DNA from: Pseudomonadota bacterium | Lineage (GTDB): Bacteria; Pseudomonadota; Alphaproteobacteria; Micavibrionales; UBA2020 | Length of the DNA: 53,904 nucleotides | Direction: 5' to 3' | Assembly (NCBI GenBank): GCA_021805245.1 | Contig: JAJZFS010000059.1 | Span: 1-53,904 of the forward strand | Part shown: positions 9,348-17,873 of the stretch, piece after piece | Position numbering within the stretch: position 1 is the first letter of the stretch | Layout: each line of letters begins with the position of its first letter | Notes under the pieces: model-generated | Told to the model about the DNA's origin: nothing | Seen by the model: only the letters and a program-made list of their open reading frames with translations | Database searches by the model: none | Position numbers and translations under genes: made by a program

Positions 9348-10294
9348 TTGACGAGCTCATTCTACAGGGCGTGCAGATGACGGGGGTTTTACTGCTTCCC
9401 CCGCTGCTGCTCGGCGTCACGCGCAAAATAAAGGCGCGTCTGCTGCGGCGGCGGGGCGCTTCCGTATTCCAGCCCTACCGCGATCTCTTGCGCCTGTTGC
9501 ATAAACGGCCCGTGATGGCCGAAAACGCCTCCTGGCTGTTCCGCGCCGCGCCTTACCTGATCTTCGCCTTTACATGGAGCGCGGCGGTGCTGGTGCCGAC
9601 TTTTGCCACAGGGCTCGTCCTCGGCCGGTCGGCCGATCTTGTCGCCATCATCGCGCTCCTCGCCGCCGCACGTTTTGTCCTTGCTTTGGCGGGCATGGAT
9701 GTCGGTACGAGTTTCGGCGGCATCGGCTCGAGCCGCGAGATGATGATTGCGGCGCTGGCCGAGCCTGCCATGATGATGGTCGTCTTCACCCTTGCGCTGA
9801 TTGCGGGGTCAACGCAACTGTTCGCGATCGCGGCTTATATGGCCTCGTCCGCTGTGGGGCTGCGCGTCTCGCTTGGTCTGTCGTTTCTCGCGCTGATGAT
9901 TGTCGCCCTTGCCGAGAACGGGCGTATTCCGGTTGACAATCCCGCGACCCATCTCGAGCTCACCATGGTGCACGAGGCGATGGTGCTGGAATACTCGGGG
10001 CGGTATCTTGCCCTGATCGAGCTGGCATCCGCCATGAAACTGTTGCTCTACGTTTCCCTGATCGGCTGCATTTTCCTGCCCTGGACCCTTGTGCCGGCGG
10101 CCGGCGGCTGGGGAGCCTGCATTCTTTCCTTTCTGTTTTATATCGGAAAGCTGACCGCCGCCGGAGCGGTGTTGGCGCTGTTCGAGACCTCAATCGCCAA
10201 AATGCGCGTTTTCCGCGTACCCGACTTCCTCAACGTGGCGCTGATGATGGGCCTGCTGGCGACGCTGCTGCTGTTCGTTTCGAAAGGTTTTTAG
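9338..10294 (+). CDS. HyfC/EhrB-like membrane subunit (NuoH family)
   Basis: 318-residue membrane protein corresponding to NuoH/HycD/HyfC, the subunit that links the hydrophilic arm to the proton-pumping arm. Recognisable blocks are GVTRKIKARLLRRRGASVFQPYRDLLRLLHKRPV near the N-terminus and ENGRIPVDNPATHLELTMVHEAMVLEYSGR, the conserved acidic loop at the quinone/proton-path region of NuoH-like proteins. The frame is open upstream of the ATG, but the start at 9338 fits family length and overlaps the end of the HyfB-like gene by 10 bases, suggesting translational coupling. The next gene starts at the base after the stop. Confidence 0.88.
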   Translation: MVLIDELILQGVQMTGVLLLPPLLLGVTRKIKARLLRRRGASVFQPYRDLLRLLHKRPVMAENASWLFRAAPYLIFAFTWSAAVLVPTFATGLVLGRSADLVAIIALLAAARFVLALAGMDVGTSFGGIGSSREMMIAALAEPAMMMVVFTLALIAGSTQLFAIAAYMASSAVGLRVSLGLSFLALMIVALAENGRIPVDNPATHLELTMVHEAMVLEYSGRYLALIELASAMKLLLYVSLIGCIFLPWTLVPAAGGWGACILSFLFYIGKLTAAGAVLALFETSIAKMRVFRVPDFLNVALMMGLLATLLLFVSKGF

Positions 10295-11011
10295 ATGGGA
10301 ACGCTTGATTTCAACATCGCGCACATGCTGGCCGGCGCCCTGATGCTCGCGAGCATGACGATGCTTTATCAGAAGCGTCTGTTCGCGCTGATCAATATTT
10401 ATGCTCTGCAAGCGGTCATCCTCGCCTTGTCCGTCGCGTGGCAGGCCGTGCTCCAGCATGCGGCGCAACTCTATATTACGGCTCTGATAGCGTTTTTGTT
10501 CAAGGCGCTCGTCATCCCGTATGCGCTGCACCGTATTATCGTGCGCCTGCGCATCCACCGCGAGATCGAAACGGTGATCGGCACGGGGCCGGCCATGCTC
10601 GCGGGCATGGCGTTGACGGGGCTTGCCATGGCCGTCATGCTGCGCGCAACGGCGAACGTGGATCTGCTGGCGCGGGAAGATCTCGCTTTCGCGCTCGCGG
10701 TGTTGCTGCTGGGGCTGATGATGATGGTGACGCGCCGCAACGCGGTGAGCCAGATCGTCGGCTTTCTTTCGCTGGAAAACGGACTGATACTCGCTGCCGC
10801 GGGGACGCAGGGCATGCCTTTCGTGGTGGAGATCAGCATCGCCTTCTCGATACTGGTCGCCTTCGTCGTGATCGGCGTTTTCCTGTTCCGCATCCGCGAG
10901 CGGTTCGATACGGTGGATCTGCGCGCGCTCGACGCTTTCAGGGGCGAACGGCGTCTGGCGGAGGCTTTTCCCGCCACGACAGCCTGCAATGAAGGGGACG
11001 AAATGCCATGA
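10295..11011 (+). CDS. HyfE/EhrC-like membrane subunit
   Basis: 238-residue membrane protein of the HyfE family (NuoK-like N-terminal part with extra C-terminal helices). The N-terminal half shows MTMLYQKRLFALINIYALQAVILALSVAWQA and LYITALIAFLFKALVIPYALHRIIVRLRI, which are diagnostic of HyfE. The second half has VTRRNAVSQIVGFLSLENGLILAA, matching the NuoK core with its membrane glutamate. The gene starts immediately after the HyfC-like stop and overlaps the next gene by 4 bases (ATGA), consistent with a tightly coupled operon. Confidence 0.85.
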   Translation: MGTLDFNIAHMLAGALMLASMTMLYQKRLFALINIYALQAVILALSVAWQAVLQHAAQLYITALIAFLFKALVIPYALHRIIVRLRIHREIETVIGTGPAMLAGMALTGLAMAVMLRATANVDLLAREDLAFALAVLLLGLMMMVTRRNAVSQIVGFLSLENGLILAAAGTQGMPFVVEISIAFSILVAFVVIGVFLFRIRERFDTVDLRALDAFRGERRLAEAFPATTACNEGDEMP

Positions 11012-12447
11012 CCTTTGATGCCGTCAGTCTTGTCCTGATTATTCCTCTGGCGGCCGCCGCCGTTCTTGCGGCGCTGCCGGGGTATAAGACCTCGTCCCGC
11101 TTCAACATCCTTGCAAGCTTTCTGACGCTCGCGGGCGCGGTGGACCTTGTCGCGCATCGTCCTCCGCTGGGGTCCTATTTCCTTGTGGACGATATGAATA
11201 TCGTATTTATCGCGCTGAATACGTTTGTCGGCTTCACGACCAGCGTTTTCAGCGCGAGCTACATCGCGCACGAAATCAGGACCGGACGCCTGACCCCCGG
11301 TCTGCTGCGGTTTTACCACGTGTTTTATCAGATCATGATGTTCGGCATGAACCTTGCGCTTGTCACCAACAATATCGGCCTGATGTGGGTGGCGGTCGAG
11401 CTCGCGACGCTTTCCACCGTCCTGATGGTGGGCATTTACCGCACGCCCGAGGCCATCGAGGCGGCATGGAAATATTTCATTCTCGGCAGCGTCGGCATCG
11501 CCTTCGCTCTGTTCGGCACCACCCTGATCTACGCGGCGGCGCAGCCCGTGGTCGGCGCGGGGATGAACGGCATGACGTGGACGACGCTGTTGGCGCACTC
11601 TTCCGCCTTTGACCCCGCCATCATGAACATCGCCTTTATTTTCCTGTTGATGGGCTATGGGACGAAAGCCGGCCTTTTCCCCCTGCATGCGTGGTTGCCG
11701 GACGCCCATGCGGAAGGACCGACGCCTGTGTCCGCCGTTCTCTCCGGCCTGCTGCTGAACGTCGCGCTCTACGCCATCCTGCGCTTCAAGATTCTCTTTG
11801 CCGCCAATGCCCATGTCATCCCGCCGGGGCCATTGATGATGGTCGTCGGTCTCGCGACGGCCGTTTTCGCGTCCTTCATGCTCTACCCCCGGCATGATAT
11901 CAAGCGCATGTTCGCCTATTCCTCGATCGAACATATGGGCATCATCACCTTCGCCTTCGGCCTTGGCGGCGCGATCGCCAATTTCGCGGGATTGCTGCAG
12001 ATGGTGATGCACAGCCTGACGAAATCCGCGATCTTTTTTTCCGTCGGCCATATTTCGCAAGCCAAGGGCACGCAGAGGATGGCGGATATCCGCGGCCTCA
12101 CGGAAAGCTACCCGCTGCTGGGCTGGGGACTGGTGCTGGGCGTTGTCGCCATTGTCGGCATGCCGCCGCTCGGCGTTTTCATGAGCGAATTTCTCACGAT
12201 AAGTTCCGCGTTTGCGCGCGCGCCGTGGCTCGCTTTGCCATTGGTGGTGGCGTTGCTGGCGGCCTTCGGCGCCATCATGCGCCATACGCACGGAATGGCC
12301 TTTGGCGCGGCGCAGGGGGAGATCAGGCCGTCCGAAGCTTCCTTTATACCGGTGTTTATTCATCTCGGCATTGTTTTTGCGGCGGGGGTTTTCATTCCGG
12401 CGGCGGTAGTCGTCTGGTTCCAGCATGTGGCGAAGATGCTGGGTTAG
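11008..12447 (+). CDS. HyfF/EhrD-like proton-translocating membrane subunit (NuoN family)
   Basis: 479-residue membrane protein, the second antiporter-like subunit. Family blocks are NNIGLMWVAVELATLSTVLMVGIYRTPEAIEAAWKYFILGSVGIAFALFG, GYGTKAGLFPLHAWLPDAHAEGPTPVSAVLSGLLLNVALYA and YPRHDIKRMFAYSSIEHMGII. The conserved helix-5 Glu (in VAVELAT) and the Lys residues that carry protons in NuoL/M/N relatives are present. Two antiporter-like subunits (this one and the gene at 7344) with HyfC- and HyfE-like partners give a complete proton- or sodium-pumping module. An 11-base gap separates it from the large-subunit gene. Confidence 0.88.
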   Translation: MTFDAVSLVLIIPLAAAAVLAALPGYKTSSRFNILASFLTLAGAVDLVAHRPPLGSYFLVDDMNIVFIALNTFVGFTTSVFSASYIAHEIRTGRLTPGLLRFYHVFYQIMMFGMNLALVTNNIGLMWVAVELATLSTVLMVGIYRTPEAIEAAWKYFILGSVGIAFALFGTTLIYAAAQPVVGAGMNGMTWTTLLAHSSAFDPAIMNIAFIFLLMGYGTKAGLFPLHAWLPDAHAEGPTPVSAVLSGLLLNVALYAILRFKILFAANAHVIPPGPLMMVVGLATAVFASFMLYPRHDIKRMFAYSSIEHMGIITFAFGLGGAIANFAGLLQMVMHSLTKSAIFFSVGHISQAKGTQRMADIRGLTESYPLLGWGLVLGVVAIVGMPPLGVFMSEFLTISSAFARAPWLALPLVVALLAAFGAIMRHTHGMAFGAAQGEIRPSEASFIPVFIHLGIVFAAGVFIPAAVVVWFQHVAKMLG

Positions 12448-12458
12448 GAGAGAACGGT

Positions 12459-13937
12459 ATGACGGAACATGACAAAGGCGCACATATAAGCACGATCGTT
12501 TCCGCCGACGTGTGGGAGGCGACCTGCAAAGAGATCGGGGATGGCCGCTGGAACCTTCTTGCCCTGTGGGGCGACACCGGTTTGGTGCGTATGGCCTTGT
12601 GGGATACCCGAGAAAACGAGATAACCCTCATCGGCCTTGCCTGCCCCGAAGGCACATTCCCGTCCGTCGCGCGGCATCATCCGCCGGCCTTGCGGCTGGA
12701 GCGCGCCATAAAGGATCTTTTCGGACTTGTGCCCCTTGATACGCCCGACACAAGGCCGTGGCTTGACCATGGCCGGTGGGGGGTCTGTGAACCGCTTGGG
12801 CAGAACCGCCCTGCCGTCGCAAAGACGCCTTACGTCTTTTTGCCCGCCGAGGGGGAAAGCCTGCACAAGATACCGGTCGGCCCCGTCCATGCGGGAATCA
12901 TCGAGCCGGGGCATTTTCGCTTTACCGCCAGCGGTGAAACCGTCGTGCGGCTGGAGGAACGCCTCGGTTACGTCCATCGGGGCATTGAGCAGCTGATGGC
13001 GGGCGCGGATTTACCCCATGCCGCAAAGCTTGCCGGGCGCGTCTCGGGAGACAGTACGGTTGCCTATCAGCTTGCCTTTGCCCGCGCCGCCGAGAACGCG
13101 CTCGGCCATGCCGCGCCGCCGCGGGCGCACTGGCTTCGCGCCCTGATGGCGGAGATGGAGCGCATTGCCAATCATTTGGGCGACATCGGCGCGATCTGCA
13201 ATGACGCCTCCTTCCCGCTCATGCAGGCGCATTGCGGCATTTTGCGCGAGCGCGTTTTACGCGCGGCGGGGAACTGTTTCGGACATCGCCTGATGCGCGA
13301 TCTCATCGTGCCGGGCGGCGTAACGGCAGACATCAGCGCGAAAGCAACCGATATTTTGCGCAGGCTTCTTGATGTGCTGCAAAAAGACCTCCCCCCGCTC
13401 GTGCGGCTCTACGACAACACGCCGTCGCTTTTGGAACGCACGGTCGGCACGGGGATCCTCAAGCCCAAACTGGCGCGGCAATACGCCGCAGGCGGCTATA
13501 TCGGACGCGCCTCGGGACGTAACTTTGATGCGCGGCGCATGATCCACTATCCGCCTTACGGGGCGTTGAATTTCGAGGTGCAGATGCGCCTGGATGGCGA
13601 CGTCAATGCCCGCGTGTGGATCAGGATTCTGGAGGTGAAACAAAGCATCGCCCTGATCAGGCAAATACTTGACGGGATGCCGGAGGGGAATATTTTCGCC
13701 CCGCCGCCGCTTGCGGGGACGCCACGTGAAGGTTACGCTCTCGTCGAAGGCTTTCGCGGCGACGTTTTCGTCTGGCTCGGCCTTGATGCGGAAGGCCGTG
13801 TGCGGCGCTGCCACTTGCGCGATCCGTCATGGTTCCAATGGCCGCTGCTGGAAGCCGCCATCGAAGGGAATATCGTCGCCGACTTCCCGCTTTGCAACAA
13901 GTCGTTCAACTGCTCCTATGCGGGACACGATTTATAA
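12459..13937 (+). CDS. Ehr-type large subunit (NuoC-NuoD fusion, no Ni-Fe ligands)
   Basis: 492 residues: an N-terminal NuoC-like domain (about 1-125) fused to a NuoD/hydrogenase-large-subunit domain, as in HycE and HyfG. The blocks GPVHAGIIEPGHFRF and RLEERLGYVHRGIEQLM confirm the family. Both cysteine pairs that bind Ni-Fe in hydrogenases are gone. The N-terminal RVCGIC is replaced by RVSGDS (Ser196 and Ser199). The C-terminal DPCxxC position reads NCSYAG (Ser486, Gly489), before the final HDL. The protein therefore should not be an H2-active subunit. The pattern is that of the Ehr complexes described from Geobacter and other bacteria. The start at 12459 is the ATG 11 bases after the previous stop; the open frame upstream lies inside the HyfF-like gene. 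Confidence 0.85.
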   Translation: MTEHDKGAHISTIVSADVWEATCKEIGDGRWNLLALWGDTGLVRMALWDTRENEITLIGLACPEGTFPSVARHHPPALRLERAIKDLFGLVPLDTPDTRPWLDHGRWGVCEPLGQNRPAVAKTPYVFLPAEGESLHKIPVGPVHAGIIEPGHFRFTASGETVVRLEERLGYVHRGIEQLMAGADLPHAAKLAGRVSGDSTVAYQLAFARAAENALGHAAPPRAHWLRALMAEMERIANHLGDIGAICNDASFPLMQAHCGILRERVLRAAGNCFGHRLMRDLIVPGGVTADISAKATDILRRLLDVLQKDLPPLVRLYDNTPSLLERTVGTGILKPKLARQYAAGGYIGRASGRNFDARRMIHYPPYGALNFEVQMRLDGDVNARVWIRILEVKQSIALIRQILDGMPEGNIFAPPPLAGTPREGYALVEGFRGDVFVWLGLDAEGRVRRCHLRDPSWFQWPLLEAAIEGNIVADFPLCNKSFNCSYAGHDL

Positions 13938-13952
13938 AAGGATTTTGGCAAG

Positions 13953-14483
13953 ATGAAAAAAACTCTGCTGCAAGGTATCATGCGCCGCCCGCTGACGGAG
14001 AAGGCCCCCGCGCCGGACGAAGCCGCGCTCGCCGAACTTGCCGCCTCGGTCAATCGCGCCGCCGTGCAAAAGCTCGGCCGCAGTCTCGCGATCCGGCAGG
14101 TGGATGCCGGCTCGTGCAACGGCTGCGAGCTCGAGATCCACGCGCTCAATAATGCTTTTTACGACCTCGAGCGCTTCGGCCTGCATTTCGTCGCTTCGCC
14201 GCGGCATGCGGATATTCTGCTCGTGACGGGACCGGTCACCAAGAACATGCAGGAGGCCCTGAAACGCACTTACGATGCCACCCCTGACCCGAAATGGGTC
14301 GTCGCGCTTGGCGATTGCGCCTGCGACGGCGGCCTGTTTGCGGGCAGTTATGCGGTTGCGGGCGGGGTCGCGGAGACCGTGCCTGTCGATCTCCACATTC
14401 GCGGCTGCCCGCCCGATCCGGAGAAAATCCTTAAGGGATTGCTGGCGCTGTTTGAGCGGCAGAAAATGCCAGAGGCGTCCTAA
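13953..14483 (+). CDS. Ehr-type small subunit, [4Fe-4S] protein (NuoB/HyfI family)
   Basis: 176-residue soluble subunit equivalent to NuoB, HycG and HyfI. The N2-type cluster ligands are all present: Cys55 and Cys58 in DAGSCNGCELEI, Cys122 in ALGDCACDGG and Cys152 in RGCPPDPEKIL. The small subunit is therefore able to hold its cluster even though the large subunit has lost Ni-Fe. A charged 45-residue N-terminal extension precedes the domain. It is the last gene of the operon; its TAA stop overlaps the stop of the convergent TauE-family gene. Confidence 0.87.
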   Translation: MKKTLLQGIMRRPLTEKAPAPDEAALAELAASVNRAAVQKLGRSLAIRQVDAGSCNGCELEIHALNNAFYDLERFGLHFVASPRHADILLVTGPVTKNMQEALKRTYDATPDPKWVVALGDCACDGGLFAGSYAVAGGVAETVPVDLHIRGCPPDPEKILKGLLALFERQKMPEAS

Positions 14484-15748
14484 AACCAGCCGAACCCGCG
14501 CGCCAGCATATTGAGCGCGACCAGCACGATCACCGGTACGAATACCATACGGATATGGGTATTCGACATGCGCGCCAGAAGTTTCGCCCCGATCGTCGCG
14601 CCCGCCAGGACGCCGAGCGCCACGGGCGCGGCGATCACGGGGTCTATGTCGCCGCGCTGGAAGAAAATTCCGGCGGACGCCGCGGCGGTCACGCCGATCA
14701 TGAAATTGCTCGTCGTTGTGGAGACCTTCATGGGGAGGCGCATGAAGGTATCCATCGCCAAAACCTTGAAGGTGCCGCTGCCGATGCCGAGTAGTCCGGA
14801 TATCAGGCCGGCCACGCACATCATGGAGAATCCCGCTTCGATACGGGCGACATTGTACGGGATGTCGGCGTGCGTGCGGCGGTCAGGATAGGTGGATGGC
14901 AGGCGCAGTCTTTCCGCCCACCTGTGGTTTTTGACGCCTGCGGGGAGCTCTTCGCCCAGCCGCATGATGAGCGGCAGGACGGATATCATCAGCACGATCC
15001 CGAAGACGACGAACAGAACTTGCGCGTTCAGGTATGCGGTCAAAACGGCGCCGAAGATCGCCCCTGTCGTGGTGGCGATTTCAAGGAACATGCCGATGCG
15101 CAGATTGGTCATGCGGTCTTTGACGTAGGCGGCGGCGGCGCCGCTTGAGGTAGCGATGACGGAGACGATCGAGGCGCCGACCGCCAGCATGAAAGGAACG
15201 TGGAAGCCGAGGGTCAGCAGCGGCACGATGAAAACGCCGCCGCCAAGGCCGACCAGCGCGCCGACCAGCCCCGCAAACATCGAGCTCAAAAGAACGATGG
15301 CGAAAAATCCGAGCGTATTGTCGTGTACGGCCGTCGGCCCCGGATGGCCGAGCCAGGCCCCGACGCCGAAGATGCTGAAGAGCAGGATCAGCAGGACGAT
15401 TCCTGTGATGACGACGTAGGTGTCGTCTTTTTCAAGCGCGAAGGCGACAATCGAGACGGCGACGCGGATGACCGGCGTGGCCAGCAGGATGATCAGGCCG
15501 GACATGACGATCGAGAGCGGATCGCCTTTTACCAGCCCGTGAAAAAGTCCGCCCAGCGTGTCGGGGTAGGAAAGATTGACGCCGGCGGGTTTTAAAAAGT
15601 GGAAATAGGAGATGCCCGCGAGAATCACCGCGACGCTGAGCAGCACGCCGCCACGCAATACGTTGCTGATGATCAGCTCTGTTTTACGGATCAGAGCTTC
15701 TTCGTTATGAAAAGGAACGGAAATTCTTCTGGCGTGTTCTTCTGTCAT
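14480..15748 (-). CDS. DUF1634-TauE/SafE fusion membrane transporter
   Basis: 422-residue integral membrane protein with two parts. Residues about 20-130 match the DUF1634 pattern: three hydrophobic helices (RGGVLLSVAVILAGISYF; GDPLSIVMSGLIILLATPVIRVAVSIVAF; YVVITGIVLLILLFSIFGVGAWLGH). Residues about 145-420 are a TauE/SafE anion exporter domain with duplicated halves, shown by LVGALVGLGGGVFIVPLLTLG and LISGLLGIGSGTFKVLAMDTFMRLPMKVSTTTSNFMIGVTA. In many genomes these two domains are separate adjacent genes; here they are fused. TauE/SafE proteins export sulfite, sulfoacetate or related small anions, but the substrate here cannot be told. Convergent with the Ehr operon, sharing stop-codon bases. 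Confidence 0.85.
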   Translation of the reverse strand: MTEEHARRISVPFHNEEALIRKTELIISNVLRGGVLLSVAVILAGISYFHFLKPAGVNLSYPDTLGGLFHGLVKGDPLSIVMSGLIILLATPVIRVAVSIVAFALEKDDTYVVITGIVLLILLFSIFGVGAWLGHPGPTAVHDNTLGFFAIVLLSSMFAGLVGALVGLGGGVFIVPLLTLGFHVPFMLAVGASIVSVIATSSGAAAAYVKDRMTNLRIGMFLEIATTTGAIFGAVLTAYLNAQVLFVVFGIVLMISVLPLIMRLGEELPAGVKNHRWAERLRLPSTYPDRRTHADIPYNVARIEAGFSMMCVAGLISGLLGIGSGTFKVLAMDTFMRLPMKVSTTTSNFMIGVTAAASAGIFFQRGDIDPVIAAPVALGVLAGATIGAKLLARMSNTHIRMVFVPVIVLVALNMLARGFGWF

Positions 15749-15832
15749 TTTTTTTGCCCCGCCTTGGGTAGGTCATTCTTTAAAGGCAGTCTATCACAAG
15801 TTTTCTATTACAGTCTGCAAAATACTTAAAGA

Positions 15833-15846
15833 CGGTTCTGAAACCG
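15833..15846 (-). terminator. Weak hairpin after kup (possible terminator)
   Basis: A 5-bp stem with a 4-base loop (CGGTT CTGA AACCG as read on the plus strand) lies directly downstream of the kup stop. On the minus strand it is followed by an imperfect T-rich stretch (CTTTAAGTATTTT). The stem is short, so this is at best a weak terminator. Confidence 0.3.
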
Positions 15847-15847
15847 G

Positions 15848-17770
15848 CTAAAGTTCATACAGTCCGCCGACTTCGACCACGCGGTCGGCAGGGATTTTAT
15901 AGTAATCCGCGGCGCTGGAGGCATTCTGTTTCATGATGGCAAATAGCAGATCGCGCCAGAAGGGCATGGCTCCGCCCGCGACCGGCATGATGATTTCCCT
16001 GCCGAAGTAGAAGGATGCGCTCGCCATGTTATCGAAATCCATGCCGCGTTGAAGACAATAGTGCATGACCTCGGATATGTCCGGATCGTCATTGAAGCCG
16101 TAATGTACGTCCATTTTGTAGAAGTCGTCGCCCAGCGTGTAGATGTGAATGCGGTTTTCTCTGGCCACATGCGGAATTTCCTCGAAAATAACGGTCAGGA
16201 AAATCACCCGCTCATGCAGCATCTTGTTGTGACGCATGTTGAGCATCAGCGCGCTGGGCACCATGTTGTGATGCGGGGTCATGTAGATCGCCGTTCCCGG
16301 TACGCGCACCGAAGGGTTACTGCGGGTTTCTCTGATAAACTGGTCGATAGAAACCGACTGGCTGGAGATCCTGTCATCAAGTGCAGACTGCCCCTTTTTC
16401 CATGTCGTTAATGCCGTGAAAATCATGATGGCCACGGTGACAGGCATTGCGCCCCCGGACATGAACTTGGTCGTTGTCGCCGAAAACAGCACGGCGTCTA
16501 TGGCGGTGAAAACACCGGCGGTGGCGATGATCCATTTCCACTGCCAGCGCCACTTGAGACGCATGACGGCGATGACCATCAGGCTGGTGATCAGCATCGC
16601 GCCGGTCACGGCGAGGCCGTAGGCCGAGGCGAGGCTGTCCGAGCTTGGAAACATGAAGACGATGAAGACCGTGAGCGCCAGCAGCGCCCAGTTGACAAAC
16701 GGCATGTAGATCTGCCCGAGTTCCGTGACGGACGTATGCAGGATGCGCATGCGCGGCAGGTAGCCGAGCTGCATGGCCTGCCGCGTGATCGAATAGGTGC
16801 CGGAAATGACGGCCTGCGAGGCGATGATCGTCGCCCCGGTGGCGAGCAGCAACAGCGGCACGTGGAACATTTTCGGCGCCAGCAGGTAAAACGGGTTGGC
16901 AAGAGCGGCAGGCTTTATCAGCAGCAGCGCCCCTTGCCCGAAATAGTTCAGCACAAGGCAGGGCCAGACGATGAAGAACCATGCGGAGCGGATCGGCCCC
17001 GCGCCAAAATGTCCCATGTCGGCATAAAGCGCCTCCGCACCCGTCACGGCCAGCATCGTCGCGCCGATCGCCATGAAGGATACCAGCGGATGCATGGCGA
17101 TGAAGTGCAGTGCATACATTGGGTTGATCGCTTCCAGCACCTGCGGCGCGCCGATAATCCCCCTGACCCCGAAGACACCGAGCGTGCCGAACCACAGCAG
17201 CATGACCGGACCGAACAGCGCGCCCATTTTTCCCGTGCCGTACTTCTGCATCGAAAAAAGGGCGACAAGGATAACGAGCGTGAGGGGCACGACCAGATGT
17301 TCCAGCGCCGGAGCAATGACATGCAGGCCCTCGACGGCGGAGAGGACGGAAATGGCCGGTGTGATCGCGGCATCGGCATAAAAGAGGCTGCCTCCAAGAA
17401 TGCCCGCAAGCCCCATCAGCACGTAAAGGCGCGGCACCGGCCGGGTCAGGCGCAATACGAGGGCGAGCAGGGCAAGATTGCCGCCCTCGCCCCTATTGTC
17501 GGCGCGCAGGATAAACAGGACATATTTGACGGAAACGACGATCACCAAAAGCCAGAAAATCATCGAGAGCATGGGAAAAAGATTTTCCGCCGTGACCGGC
17601 AGGCCGGTCTGGGAAAAAGACTGTTGCAGCGTATAAAGCGGGCTGGTGCCGATATCGCCGTAAACGACGCCGAGCGCGCCCAGCATCAGCACGGGAAACG
17701 CGCTTTTGCCTTGGCCGGAGGAGCGGTCATCGGCCAGTTTCTGGTTTATTTCATATGAAAGGCTTTCCAT
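15848..17770 (-). CDS. kup: Kup-family potassium uptake protein
   Basis: 640-residue low-affinity K+ uptake permease (K+/H+ symport in the characterised members). The N-terminal signature LGALGVVYGDIGTSPLYTLQQSF is followed by about 12 membrane helices, with EALYADMGHFGAGPIRSAWF and QAVISGTYSITRQAMQLGYLPRM, and a hydrophilic C-terminal domain containing GTAIYMTPHHNMVPSALMLNMRHNK. The frame extends 22 codons upstream to 17836, but the family start fits MESLSYEIN at 17770. It is divergent from a KdpD-like sensor, which suggests K+-responsive control, although no kdpFABC genes are seen in the window. Confidence 0.92.
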   Translation of the reverse strand: MESLSYEINQKLADDRSSGQGKSAFPVLMLGALGVVYGDIGTSPLYTLQQSFSQTGLPVTAENLFPMLSMIFWLLVIVVSVKYVLFILRADNRGEGGNLALLALVLRLTRPVPRLYVLMGLAGILGGSLFYADAAITPAISVLSAVEGLHVIAPALEHLVVPLTLVILVALFSMQKYGTGKMGALFGPVMLLWFGTLGVFGVRGIIGAPQVLEAINPMYALHFIAMHPLVSFMAIGATMLAVTGAEALYADMGHFGAGPIRSAWFFIVWPCLVLNYFGQGALLLIKPAALANPFYLLAPKMFHVPLLLLATGATIIASQAVISGTYSITRQAMQLGYLPRMRILHTSVTELGQIYMPFVNWALLALTVFIVFMFPSSDSLASAYGLAVTGAMLITSLMVIAVMRLKWRWQWKWIIATAGVFTAIDAVLFSATTTKFMSGGAMPVTVAIMIFTALTTWKKGQSALDDRISSQSVSIDQFIRETRSNPSVRVPGTAIYMTPHHNMVPSALMLNMRHNKMLHERVIFLTVIFEEIPHVARENRIHIYTLGDDFYKMDVHYGFNDDPDISEVMHYCLQRGMDFDNMASASFYFGREIIMPVAGGAMPFWRDLLFAIMKQNASSAADYYKIPADRVVEVGGLYEL

Positions 17771-17873
17771 GTCCGATTTTATAGGCCGATGCGCCGTAAA
17801 AAAGGCGTAAAAAGGGCATAGCCTGCCGGAAATCAAGTTATTTCAAAGACATTTAGGTGTAGAAATAACGGGT

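Noticed and set aside
12459-13937. Active [NiFe] hydrogenase large subunit
   Set aside because: Both CxxC pairs are replaced (SGDS and SYAG), so Ni-Fe cannot be bound in the usual way.
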